Assembly (NCBI GenBank): GCA_031549885.1
Contig: JAVBPD010000086.1
Coordinates: 1-31,222 of the forward strand
Direction: 5' to 3'
Length of the DNA: 31,222 bases
Source: WQUF01 sp031549885
Lineage (GTDB): Bacteria; Bacillota; Clostridia; Clostridiales; Clostridiaceae
Shown: in pieces, positions 15,341 through 23,653 of the stretch
Layout of the letters: each line of letters begins with the position of its first letter
Numbering within the stretch: position 1 is the first letter of the stretch
Position numbers and translations under genes: made by a program
Notes under the pieces: model-generated
Told to the model about the DNA's origin: nothing
Database searches by the model: none
Seen by the model: the letters and a program-made list of their open reading frames with translations, nothing else

Positions 15341-17512
15341 ATGAATAAAAAAAGGACAGGAAGGCTAACAATTCCCACAGATACAGATGTGGTTTTAGAA
15401 ACTTTAGATGTTATAGACAGATTAGGTGCAGATGCTTTAAGGGATTGCGATGGCACAAATTTTCCTGTTGAACTTAGAGATAAGGATGTTAAGATTTACG
15501 CAACTTACTATACAACAAGAAAAGATAATGAATGGGCAAAAGCTAACATGGACGAAGTTCAGCAGTGCTATATAATGACAGAATTTTCTCTAGCAATAGG
15601 TTCTACCCTTGAAATCAATCTGTTAAAGGGAATAAGTAAAGAAATTTTATTAATCAATTCAAGGGATGATATTAAAAGATGGTGGGAAGTTATAAACAGG
15701 ACTACAGGAGAGGTTGTTTCTATTTCTAATTGGGAATATGATGAAAAAAATAGTACAGTTTTAATCAAAGAAACAAAGCCTTTTAACGAATACACAGTAA
15801 GCTTTTTAGCTTATCTTATTTGGGATCCTGTGCATATGTACAATACAATTGTAAATGATTGGAAGGATGTTGCACATCAGATTACTTTTGATGTTAGGCA
15901 GCCAAAAACCAAAGAATACAGCTTAAAAAGGCTTAGAAAATTTATTGAAGAAAATCCTCATGTAGATGTTATAAGGTTTACAACCTTTTTTCATCAATTC
16001 ACACTTATATTTGATGAATTAAAGCGTGAAAAATATGTAGATTGGTATGGATATTCATTGTCTGTAAGCCCTTATATTTTAAAAGAGTTTGAAAGAGAAG
16101 TGGGTTACAAATTTAGGGCAGAATATATTATAGATCAAGGTTATTTAAATAATCAATACAGAGTTCCATCAAAGGAATTTAAGGATTTTATGGCCTTTCA
16201 GAGGAGAGAAGTTGCAAGCCTTGCAAAGATGTTTGTAGATATAACCCATGAATATGGCAAAGAGGCTATGATGTTTTTAGGAGACCATTGGATTGGAACA
16301 GAGCCTTTTATGGATGAATTTAAGACGATTGGCCTTGATGCTGTTGTTGGAAGTGTAGGAAATGGATGTACCCTTAGGCTTATAAGCGATATTGAAGGTG
16401 TTAAATATACTGAAGGAAGATTGCTGCCTTATTTTTTTCCAGATACATTTAGCGAAAATGGAGATCCTGTAAAAAAGGCAAAGGATAATTGGGTTACTGC
16501 AAGACGTGCAATTTTAAGAAAACCAATTGACAGAATAGGATATGGTGGATATTTAAAGCTTGCCCTTAAATTTCCTGAATTTATTGATTATGTTGAAAAA
16601 GTTTGTGATGAGTTTAGAGAAATATATGAAAATGTTAAAGGTGCAAAGCCATATTTTAATAAAACTGTTGCAGTTTTAAATTGCTTTGGAAAGATGAGGG
16701 CTTGGGGAAATCATATGGTCCACCACGCCATTTATCATAAAGAAAATTATAGCTATGCAGGAATTATGGAGACTCTATCAGGTGCACCTTTTGATGTGAA
16801 GTTTATAAGCTTTGATGATATTCTTAAAGATACTAGTATTTTAAATGAAATAGATGTTATTATTAATGTAGGTGATAAAGATACAGCTCATACTGGGGGC
16901 AATTATTGGGAAAATGAGATCATTGTCTCATCTATTAGAAAATTTATTTATGAAGGTGGAGGATTTATTGGCATAGGTGAACCTTCGGGTCATCAGTATC
17001 AAGGGCATTTTCTACAATTATCTAATGTACTTGGCGTTGAAGTAGAAACAGGCTTTACACTTATTTATGATAAATACAATTGGGATGAACACAAGGATCA
17101 TTTTATCATGGAAGATTGCAAAAGCCCAATTGATTTTGGAGAAGGAAAGAAGAATGTTTATGCTTTAGAAAACACCAAAATTTTAGCTTTAAATGATAAA
17201 AATGTTCAGCTTTCAGTAAACGAATATGGAAAAGGGAGATCTGTTTATATAAGTGGGCTTCCTTATAGTTTTGAAAATAGCAGGCTTTTTTATAGAGCTG
17301 TTATGTGGAGTGCACATGATGAAAAAAATCTATATAAATGGTTTAGTTCAAATTTTAATGTAGATGTTCATGCTTACACAAAGGATTGTAAAACTTATTT
17401 TTGCGTTGTAAACAATACTGATTATGAGCAAAATACAACCATATATAATGGTGATGGAATGAATTTTGATGTTTTAATGAAGAAAAATGAAATTATTTGG
17501 TATAGTAATTAA
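15341..17512 (+). CDS. GH112 phosphorylase (galacto-N-biose/lacto-N-biose or galactosyl-rhamnose type)
   Basis: This 723-residue cytoplasmic phosphorylase of family GH112 starts at ATG 15341, with GAGGTG at 15331-15336. A TTG at 15329 is in frame but overlaps that site. Diagnostic N-terminal text is 'GRLTIPTD', 'RLGADALRDCDGT' and 'YYTTRKDNEWA', close to bifidobacterial lacto-N-biose phosphorylase. The probable general acid is D315 in 'MMFLGDHWIGTEP', within the TIM barrel. Residues after about 430 form the glutaminase-like and C-terminal domains. The enzyme releases galactose 1-phosphate by phosphorolysis of a beta-galactoside such as Gal-GlcNAc, Gal-GalNAc or Gal-rhamnose; the acceptor cannot be decided by eye. 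The following AraC regulator, ABC transporter and sulfatase suggest use of sulfated host glycans. Confidence 0.88.
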   Translation: MNKKRTGRLTIPTDTDVVLETLDVIDRLGADALRDCDGTNFPVELRDKDVKIYATYYTTRKDNEWAKANMDEVQQCYIMTEFSLAIGSTLEINLLKGISKEILLINSRDDIKRWWEVINRTTGEVVSISNWEYDEKNSTVLIKETKPFNEYTVSFLAYLIWDPVHMYNTIVNDWKDVAHQITFDVRQPKTKEYSLKRLRKFIEENPHVDVIRFTTFFHQFTLIFDELKREKYVDWYGYSLSVSPYILKEFEREVGYKFRAEYIIDQGYLNNQYRVPSKEFKDFMAFQRREVASLAKMFVDITHEYGKEAMMFLGDHWIGTEPFMDEFKTIGLDAVVGSVGNGCTLRLISDIEGVKYTEGRLLPYFFPDTFSENGDPVKKAKDNWVTARRAILRKPIDRIGYGGYLKLALKFPEFIDYVEKVCDEFREIYENVKGAKPYFNKTVAVLNCFGKMRAWGNHMVHHAIYHKENYSYAGIMETLSGAPFDVKFISFDDILKDTSILNEIDVIINVGDKDTAHTGGNYWENEIIVSSIRKFIYEGGGFIGIGEPSGHQYQGHFLQLSNVLGVEVETGFTLIYDKYNWDEHKDHFIMEDCKSPIDFGEGKKNVYALENTKILALNDKNVQLSVNEYGKGRSVYISGLPYSFENSRLFYRAVMWSAHDEKNLYKWFSSNFNVDVHAYTKDCKTYFCVVNNTDYEQNTTIYNGDGMNFDVLMKKNEIIWYSN

Positions 17513-17518
17513 AAGTTT

Positions 17519-17553
17519 TGGTACTATGTTTTTAAATTTAAAACATAGTACCA
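17519..17553. promoter_or_regulatory. Perfect 14-bp palindrome between GH112 and AraC genes
   Basis: TGGTACTATGTTTT (17519-17532) is the exact reverse complement of AAAACATAGTACCA (17540-17553), with a 7-base loop. It starts 6 bases after the GH112 stop. No T-run follows, so it may be an unusual terminator, an RNA 3'-end stabiliser or a binding site for the downstream regulator. Confidence 0.55.
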
Positions 17554-17595
17554 TGATTAAATGATTAATTAAGATTTTGCCAAGAGGTGATATTT

Positions 17596-18486
17596 TTGGA
17601 TTATATATTTACTTCACTAAAGGAAGAATTTAATATAGATAAAATTGTTACTGTTCATTATTTTGAATATAGCTCAACCTTTGCTTATTATGGTGAAATG
17701 CATGATTTTTGGGAATTTTTATATGTAGATAAAGGAGTTGTGGAAATTGTAGCAGATGATGAAATTTTTACTTTAAGTAAGGATCAAGTTATCTTTCACA
17801 AACCTAATGAATTTCATAATGTAAGAGCAAATGGAAAGATTGCACCAAATTTAATAGTGATCTCATTTGAGTGCCTTTCACATACAATGAAGTTTTTTGA
17901 AAATAAAATTTTAAAAATTAATAGCGATTTAAGAATCATTCTTGGGAAAATTATAAAGGAAGCAAGGAAAGCTTTTTTAAATGATTTAAATGATACTTTT
18001 TATACAGAATTAAAGAGAAATCCTAATGCTGAATTTGGATCAGAACAAATGATTAAGGTTTTGCTTCAGCAGTTTTTGCTTTTACTTTATAGGTTGGGAA
18101 AAAATTTAAATTATGAAACGCAAAAGAAAAACCTAGCTGAGCTTCTTTTAGGAAATATTGAACAGGAAAATAAGGTTTTTAAGAAAGTAATTTCATATAT
18201 GGAAGACAATATAAGAAACAATCTTACTGTAAAATCTATTAGTCAAACAAATCTAATAAGCGAATCATATGTTCAAAAAATTTTTAAAAGAAATACATCA
18301 ATAGGTGTAATAGCTTTTTTCTCAAAGATGAAAATAGAACAGGCAAAGATTATGATTAGGACAGGAGATAAAAACTTTACTGAAATCTCTAGATATTTAG
18401 GATATTCTTCAGTTCATTATTTTTCAAGGCAATTTAAAAATATAACAGGAGTTTCGCCTACAGAATATGCTAATTCATTATTATAG
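17596..18486 (+). CDS. AraC-family transcriptional regulator
   Basis: This 296-residue regulator has an N-terminal cupin sensor domain ('EFLYVDKGVVEIVADDE', then 'FHKPNEFHNVRANG', about 35-80). The C-terminal pair of helix-turn-helix motifs includes 'SISQTNLISESYVQKIFK' and 'FTEISRYLGYSSVHYFSRQF', ending in the family signature 'GVSPTEYANSLL'. The start is TTG 17596 with GAGGTGAT at 17584-17591; the GTG at 17587 is part of that site. It probably senses a sugar and controls the flanking GH112 or transporter genes. It lies between GH112 and the binding protein, all in the same direction. Confidence 0.88.
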   Translation: MDYIFTSLKEEFNIDKIVTVHYFEYSSTFAYYGEMHDFWEFLYVDKGVVEIVADDEIFTLSKDQVIFHKPNEFHNVRANGKIAPNLIVISFECLSHTMKFFENKILKINSDLRIILGKIIKEARKAFLNDLNDTFYTELKRNPNAEFGSEQMIKVLLQQFLLLLYRLGKNLNYETQKKNLAELLLGNIEQENKVFKKVISYMEDNIRNNLTVKSISQTNLISESYVQKIFKRNTSIGVIAFFSKMKIEQAKIMIRTGDKNFTEISRYLGYSSVHYFSRQFKNITGVSPTEYANSLL

Positions 18487-18688
18487 GGATATAATAATTG
18501 CTAATGGGGATATTTAATACATTTTTTGAACATAGTGCTTAATTGTACAAATAAAACGATATTACAGATAAATATTTACCATTTAAATTTTTATATAATT
18601 ATTATAAGTTATAAGAAAAATTTTATTTTTTAAACTTATAAATGGCAGTGTAAACTTATTCATAACATAATTCCTAGGAGGATGAAAA

Positions 18689-20053
18689 ATGAAAAGAAAA
18701 AGTTTTTTTGGTATTTTAACTTTTACTATTACAAGTATGCTTGTGATGTCAGCTTGTGGGCCATCTACAGCATCTAATGAAACTACAACTCAAGCAGCAG
18801 ATACAACTCAAGCGGCAACTACAACCCAAGCAGAAAATACAACAGCAGCACAAACAGAAGGGGATAAAAACACAATAAGATATTTTTCAATGTGGCAAGA
18901 AACAGAACCACAGGCAGAAGTAATTAAAGAAGCTATAACAGAGTTTGAATCTCAAAATTCCAATGTAAAATTTGAAGTACAATGGCTTGGACGTGACATA
19001 TCAAAGACAATTAAGGCATCCTTAGATGCTCATCAAGTAGATATTTGGGATCAAGGAATAAACGTTGTAGTTGAAAATTATTCTGATTACGGTATTGAAA
19101 TGGATTCTCTATTTGATAAGGCATATCCTGCTACAGATGGAAAACCATTAAAAGATCTTATTACAGGTTCATTAATTGCAGCAGTTAAACAATATTCACC
19201 AGATGGAAAAATGCATGCAGCTCCTTATCAACCAAATGTTGTAGGGTTCTTCTATAACAAAAAGATGTTTGATGAAAATAGCGTTAAAGTGCCAACAAAT
19301 TGGGATGAATTTATGACTGCTTGTGAAACATTAAAAGCAGCAGGAATTACACCAACATCAGTTGATGCAGGCTATGCTCTACTTCCTTACTCTTCATACA
19401 TTGGACGTTTAAAAGGAGTGGATTTTGTTAAGGAACTTGTAACAGATAAAACAGGAGCAAAATGGGATGACCCAGCTGTTTTAGAAGCTGCTAAAGTATT
19501 TGAAGATATGTCTAAAAAAGGTTACTATGATCCAGCAGTTGCAGCATTTCAATACCCAGCAGGACAAAATGAGGTAGCTCTTGGCAATGCAGCGATGTAT
19601 TTAGTTGGTTCATATATGTTAAATGAAGTTAAAGAAATGGCTGGAGACGACTTTGAATGGGGTTGTTTTGCTTTCCCATCACCAACTGGTTCAGCAATGG
19701 ACAATGGAGCAAACATATATGGAACACAAACAATGCAAATTACAAAAGATTGCAAAGATCCAGAAGCTGCAATGGCATTTATTGCAAGCTTAACAACTGG
19801 AAAATTTGATAAAGAAATGGCAGATAAATGCTCAGCTATTCCTACATCAAAAGATACACCTTGGCCAACATTACTTGCAAGTGCAAAAGAAGTTTTAGAT
19901 TCTTCTACAGTGAATGTTCCTTGGGCATTTGGTATAAATGCAAATCCTGATACAACACCTGTTTTAAAAGACAATATGTCAAAATTATATGGTGGACAGA
20001 TGACAGCAGAAGAATTTGTTGCTGATGGAAAGAAAGTAACCATGGGACAATAA
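18689..20053 (+). CDS. Sugar ABC transporter substrate-binding lipoprotein
   Basis: This 454-residue family-1 extracellular solute-binding protein has a lipoprotein signal with the lipobox Cys at C23 ('LVMSACG'). Residues about 26-57 form a Thr/Gln/Ala-rich linker of repeated 'TTQAA' units that should hold the domain away from the membrane. The mature domain includes 'IRYFSMW', 'VVGFFYNKKMFDE', 'VPTNWDEF' and 'GNAAMYLVGSYM', typical of oligosaccharide-binding proteins. It starts at ATG 18689 after TAGGAGG. Two permeases follow after two hairpins. The cargo is probably a disaccharide or oligosaccharide later cleaved by GH112, but this is inferred from context. The 202 bases upstream (18487-18688) presumably hold a promoter; I see no convincing -35/-10 pair. 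Confidence 0.92.
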   Translation: MKRKSFFGILTFTITSMLVMSACGPSTASNETTTQAADTTQAATTTQAENTTAAQTEGDKNTIRYFSMWQETEPQAEVIKEAITEFESQNSNVKFEVQWLGRDISKTIKASLDAHQVDIWDQGINVVVENYSDYGIEMDSLFDKAYPATDGKPLKDLITGSLIAAVKQYSPDGKMHAAPYQPNVVGFFYNKKMFDENSVKVPTNWDEFMTACETLKAAGITPTSVDAGYALLPYSSYIGRLKGVDFVKELVTDKTGAKWDDPAVLEAAKVFEDMSKKGYYDPAVAAFQYPAGQNEVALGNAAMYLVGSYMLNEVKEMAGDDFEWGCFAFPSPTGSAMDNGANIYGTQTMQITKDCKDPEAAMAFIASLTTGKFDKEMADKCSAIPTSKDTPWPTLLASAKEVLDSSTVNVPWAFGINANPDTTPVLKDNMSKLYGGQMTAEEFVADGKKVTMGQ

Positions 20054-20092
20054 ATTGAATAAAAAAGAAATTGAAAAAGTGTGTCTAATCCC

Positions 20093-20128
20093 TAGGTTAA
20101 GAAATAATGCTATAAATTACTTAACCTA
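20093..20128 (+). promoter_or_regulatory. First intercistronic hairpin after binding-protein gene
   Basis: TAGGTTAAG (20093-20101) pairs perfectly with CTTAACCTA (20120-20128) across an 18-base loop. It lies between the binding-protein stop and the permease. Such hairpins commonly raise binding-protein mRNA over permease mRNA. Confidence 0.5.
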
Positions 20129-20156
20129 AATGATTATTCAAAGTTTTCAGAATGTG

Positions 20157-20196
20157 GGTAATCAAGAAGCTATGTTTTTTGATTACCTTGTTTATT
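20157..20196 (+). terminator. Second intercistronic hairpin, probable leaky terminator
   Basis: GGTAATCAA (20157-20165) pairs perfectly with TTGATTACC (20179-20187), followed by T-rich TTGTTTATT. It precedes the permease ribosome binding site at about 20203-20209. A partial terminator would let some transcripts continue into the permeases. Confidence 0.55.
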
Positions 20197-20217
20197 ATAA
20201 AAAAGGTGGTGATGTAT

Positions 20218-21144
20218 ATGAATACAAAAAATAATAATAAGATGATGATAATATTATTCACTATTCCAGCACTAATTTCATTTTTAGTTGTATTTTTATA
20301 TCCAGTCATTCGTACTATTCTTATGAGTTTTTTTTACGTAAAGAATTTAACAGCAGGTTTATCTGAATGGAGATTTGTAGGGATTGATAATTATATTCGC
20401 TTAGTAAATATACAATTATTTAAAAATTCATTTATGAATATCGGAAAAATATGGTTATTTGGTGGTATTGCTGTTACATTTTTTGCACTGCTTATGGCAG
20501 TAATTCTTACTTCAGGAATTCGTTTTAAGTCATTTTTTCGTGCTATGATTTATCTTCCAAATATAATATCTGCAGTTGCCCTTGCTAATATGTGGCTTCA
20601 CTATGTATATAATGTAAGATATGGATTATTTCATAAGGTATTTTTAATGTTAGGTATGAAAGATTTAGCAAACCTGCCTTGGACTAGTCCTCAATATATA
20701 TTTATGTCCATGTTAATAGCGTTTTGTTTTGGTTCTGTTGGATATTACATGTTAATTTATATTTCAGGAATTGAAAAAATACCTAATGATTTATTTGAAT
20801 CATCAAAGATAGAAGGCGCAAATGTATTTCAAAGCTTCTTTTTTATCACTTTACCTCTTTTAAAAGGTGCCTTTAGAACAACTTTGACCCTTTGGTCCAC
20901 AAATTGCCTTGGATTTTTTGTATGGTCTCAGTTATTCTCTTCAGCAGGACGTGAGCCTTCTGCTGCTCTTATGACTCCAATATATTATATGTATAATATA
21001 GTTTTTGGAGAGGCAAACGCAAGCACCAGTGAATTTATTAATGCAGGAATGGGTGCTGCAATATGCGTGATCCTTATGATTTTAGCAACAATTTTATTTA
21101 TGGGCATTCGCTTTGTAATAAAAGATGATAAAATACAATTTTAG
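20218..21144 (+). CDS. Sugar ABC transporter permease (MalF/UgpA type)
   Basis: This 308-residue permease has about six membrane helices. It starts at ATG 20218 after AAGGTGG. The longer frame from 20152 runs through the preceding hairpin and is rejected. The EAA loop that docks the ATPase is 'FESSKIEGANVFQSFFFITL' (near 205-225). The N-terminal helix is 'IILFTIPALISFLVVFLYP'. It pairs with the next permease to form the channel. No ATP-binding subunit gene is in the window, as is common where one MsmK-type ATPase serves several sugar importers. Confidence 0.92.
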   Translation: MNTKNNNKMMIILFTIPALISFLVVFLYPVIRTILMSFFYVKNLTAGLSEWRFVGIDNYIRLVNIQLFKNSFMNIGKIWLFGGIAVTFFALLMAVILTSGIRFKSFFRAMIYLPNIISAVALANMWLHYVYNVRYGLFHKVFLMLGMKDLANLPWTSPQYIFMSMLIAFCFGSVGYYMLIYISGIEKIPNDLFESSKIEGANVFQSFFFITLPLLKGAFRTTLTLWSTNCLGFFVWSQLFSSAGREPSAALMTPIYYMYNIVFGEANASTSEFINAGMGAAICVILMILATILFMGIRFVIKDDKIQF

Positions 21145-21155
21145 GAGGGTGAAAT

Positions 21156-22013
21156 GTGAATAAAAAAATTAGAGAGCCTTTTAATTTGCAGAAAGAGCTT
21201 AGGCTTCTACCAGGTTATATAATTGTAATTCTCTGGGTTGTATTTGTATTTGTAGTAGTAGGGTGGATTATTGGAGCATCATTTTCTACAACAAAAGAGA
21301 TCTTTACAGATAAATTGCTTAATTCAGGAATACATTTTCAATCTTATATCAAAGCATGGACAAAAGGCAATTTATCAAGCTATTTTATAAATAGCATTAT
21401 TTATACCGTATCATCACTTCCACTAATATTGCTTATTTCTGCTCCATGTTCATATGTTTTATCTAGATTTGAATTTAAAGGAGGAAAGGTTTTTCAAGCC
21501 TTGCTTGTTTTATCAATTAGTATACCTTCAATTATGATTGTTTTACCAATTTATAGCTTAGCAACGCAGATTGGCATTTTAAACAGTCGTTTAACCCTTA
21601 TTTTTTTATATGTTTGTATGAATGTGCCTTTTACAACATTTTTTCTTCTTAGCTTTTTTGCTGGTTTGCCAAAAACTTTTGAAGAGGCAGCAGCAATTGA
21701 TGGAGCAACTCCTATTTATACTTTTTTTAAGATAATGCTTCCACTTGCTCAGCCTGGAATCATTACTGTGGGTATCTTCTTATTTGTAAATATATGGAAT
21801 GAATATTTTATGGCTCTTATCTTTGCAAACACTGCTTCATTAAGGCCTCTTTCTGTTGGTTTATATTCTATGATTCAAAGCATGACCTATACAGGTGATT
21901 GGGCAGGGCTATTTGCATCTGTAGTTGTTGTATTCTTGCCTACTTTTATAATGTATATATTCCTTTCAGAGAAAATAATTGCAGGTGTAACTGGTGGAGC
22001 TTTAAAGGAATAA
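21156..22013 (+). CDS. Sugar ABC transporter permease (MalG/UgpE type)
   Basis: This 285-residue second permease has about six helices. The start is GTG 21156 after AGGAGGGTGAAAT; an ATG three bases earlier runs into TGA. The EAA loop is 'FEEAAAIDGATPIYTFFKIM', and 'NIWNEYFMALIF' lies in the following helix, both typical of the MalG-type partner. It follows the first permease by 11 bases and precedes the sulfatase by 18, so transport and desulfation are probably co-expressed. Confidence 0.92.
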   Translation: MNKKIREPFNLQKELRLLPGYIIVILWVVFVFVVVGWIIGASFSTTKEIFTDKLLNSGIHFQSYIKAWTKGNLSSYFINSIIYTVSSLPLILLISAPCSYVLSRFEFKGGKVFQALLVLSISIPSIMIVLPIYSLATQIGILNSRLTLIFLYVCMNVPFTTFFLLSFFAGLPKTFEEAAAIDGATPIYTFFKIMLPLAQPGIITVGIFLFVNIWNEYFMALIFANTASLRPLSVGLYSMIQSMTYTGDWAGLFASVVVVFLPTFIMYIFLSEKIIAGVTGGALKE

Positions 22014-22031
22014 TGGAAGGGGTTTAAATGC

Positions 22032-23507
22032 ATGAAAATCATTTTAATTATGACTGATACGCAAAGAACCGATATGGTTAGCTGCTATAAAGATATAGGT
22101 ATTAAAACGCCATGTATTGATAAAATTGCAAAGGATGGCATGAGGTTTACAAAGGCATATACTACTCAGCCTGTATGCGGACCTGCTCGTTCAGCAATTT
22201 TTACTGGGCTTTTTCCTCATTCTAATGGAGTTTTTGCTAATAGCATAGCATTAGCCCAAAATGTGAAAACCATAGGGCAGCGCCTTAAAGATAATGGGAT
22301 TCACACAGCATATGTTGGAAAATGGCATTTAGATGGAAGCGATTATTTTGGGTTAGGACGCTCGCCTGATGGTTGGGATGAGAATTATTGGTATGATATG
22401 AGGAATTACCTAGAAGAATTAAGCCCTGAGGATCGTGTAAAATCTAGGAAAAAATCTAGCATGGATGGCGATGGCATAAAGAGAGAATTTACCTATGCAA
22501 ATCGTTGCTCAAATAAGGCTATTGATTTTATAAAAAACCATAGTGATACTGATTATATGTTAGTTATATCCTACGATGAGCCCCATGGTCCTTCGCTGTG
22601 CCCTAAGCCTTATTCATCTATGTATAAAGATTTTGCTATTCCTAAATATGAAAATTTAAAAGATACACTTGATGATAAACCAAGGCATCAACAGGTTTGG
22701 GCAGGGGAGAGGAGATTTTTAGATAAAGAAAATATAACAGTTAATAATAGATATCTATTTGGTTGCAATAGTTTTGTGGATTCAGAGATTGGTCGGGTTA
22801 TGGAAGTTATAGATAAATATGCTGATGATGCTTTAATTATATATACTTCTGACCATGGAGTGATGCTTGATTCTCATTGTTTAACTCAAAAAGGACCTGC
22901 TGCATATGAGGAAATAAGCCATATTCCCCTCATAATTAGATGCAATGGATTTATAAAACCTAATACAATTTATGAAAAACCAGTATCTCATATTGATATT
23001 GTTCCTACTATTCTAGAATATGCAAAAAGGGATATCCCTAAAGCTTTAGAAGGAAAAAGTTTAATACCTTCCTTTAAAGGAGAAGAGGTTAATAAAGAGG
23101 TATTCATCGAATTTGGGCGTTATGAAGTTGATCATGATGGGTTTGGAGGATTTCAGCCTTTAAGAGCTGTATACGATGGAAAATATAAGCTTGTTATAAA
23201 TCTTTTATCAAGTGATGAACTCTATGATCTTGAAAAAGATCCTGGGGAGATGATAAATTTAATAGATTCTAAGGAACATGTGGATATTAGAAATTATCTT
23301 CATGATAAAATACTTGACTTTCAAAACAAAACTCGTGATCCTTTAAGGGGATATTATTGGGAAGAAAGACCATGGCGCAAGGATGGTTTTTTAGAAACTT
23401 GGGATTACACAGGAAAAACAAGACAAAGAGAAAATGATGAGTATGAAAAAAGACAATTAGATTATGATACAGGGCTTGAAATGGTGGAAGCCGTTAGGTC
23501 AAAGTAA
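22032..23507 (+). CDS. Cys-type sulfatase (type I, formylglycine-dependent)
   Basis: This 491-residue type I sulfatase hydrolyses sulfate esters. The modification motif is C49-G-P-A-R53 in 'PVCGPARSAIFTGL'; C49 would be oxidised to formylglycine by an anaerobic radical-SAM maturase, which is not in the window. Other family marks are the N-terminal metal Asp in 'IMTDTQRTDM', 'YVGKWHL' (lysine and histidine of the active site, near 100), 'SYDEPHGP', and 'YTSDHGVMLDSH' near 280. No signal peptide is present, so it acts in the cytosol on sulfated sugars already imported. It starts at ATG 22032; the ATG at 22028 is out of frame and soon stops. The specific sulfated sugar (for example GlcNAc or Gal sulfate) cannot be fixed by eye. 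Confidence 0.9.
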   Translation: MKIILIMTDTQRTDMVSCYKDIGIKTPCIDKIAKDGMRFTKAYTTQPVCGPARSAIFTGLFPHSNGVFANSIALAQNVKTIGQRLKDNGIHTAYVGKWHLDGSDYFGLGRSPDGWDENYWYDMRNYLEELSPEDRVKSRKKSSMDGDGIKREFTYANRCSNKAIDFIKNHSDTDYMLVISYDEPHGPSLCPKPYSSMYKDFAIPKYENLKDTLDDKPRHQQVWAGERRFLDKENITVNNRYLFGCNSFVDSEIGRVMEVIDKYADDALIIYTSDHGVMLDSHCLTQKGPAAYEEISHIPLIIRCNGFIKPNTIYEKPVSHIDIVPTILEYAKRDIPKALEGKSLIPSFKGEEVNKEVFIEFGRYEVDHDGFGGFQPLRAVYDGKYKLVINLLSSDELYDLEKDPGEMINLIDSKEHVDIRNYLHDKILDFQNKTRDPLRGYYWEERPWRKDGFLETWDYTGKTRQRENDEYEKRQLDYDTGLEMVEAVRSK

Positions 23508-23522
23508 TATTTAAACATTAAT

Positions 23523-23557
23523 AAAGCGATTAAACTTAAAATAGGTTTAATCGCTTT
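23523..23557 (+). terminator. Stem-loop terminator after the sulfatase
   Basis: AAAGCGATTAAAC (23523-23535) pairs perfectly with GTTTAATCGCTTT (23545-23557), with a 9-base loop. The only T-run is the TTT at the end of the stem. It separates the glycan genes from the amino acid fermentation operon. Confidence 0.7.
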
Positions 23558-23600
23558 AATGCTATAAATGTTAATCTAGGTGTTTTTTTAAAATATTACA

Positions 23601-23620
23601 TGTTATAATTAATTTATAAC
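23601..23620 (+). promoter_or_regulatory. Extended -10 promoter with overlapping palindrome before the dehydrogenase operon
   Basis: TGTTATAAT (23601-23609) is a perfect extended -10 element (TGnTATAAT). The -35 region is poor, as expected for this class. GTTATAA (23602-23608) is mirrored by TTATAAC (23614-23620), so a repressor site could overlap the -10. The start codon lies 44 bases after the -10. Confidence 0.55.
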
Positions 23621-23653
23621 TTAAGTTTTAAATAAATAAATGGAGGATTTAAT

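Noticed and set aside
18487..18688. cre-like catabolite site near 18552
   Set aside because: The match around AAAACGATATTACA has wrong spacing and lacks key consensus bases.
18780..18860. Possible CRISPR-like or tandem DNA repeat in the binding-protein gene
   Set aside because: It is the coding repeat of the Thr/Gln/Ala linker after the lipobox, without spacer structure.
19549..20043. Minus-strand 164-codon open frame inside the binding-protein gene
   Set aside because: Shadow of a strongly coding gene; no ribosome binding site or family match is visible.
20152..20217. Longer permease start at 20152
   Set aside because: The extra 22 codons run through a terminator-like hairpin; AAGGTGG directly precedes ATG 20218.
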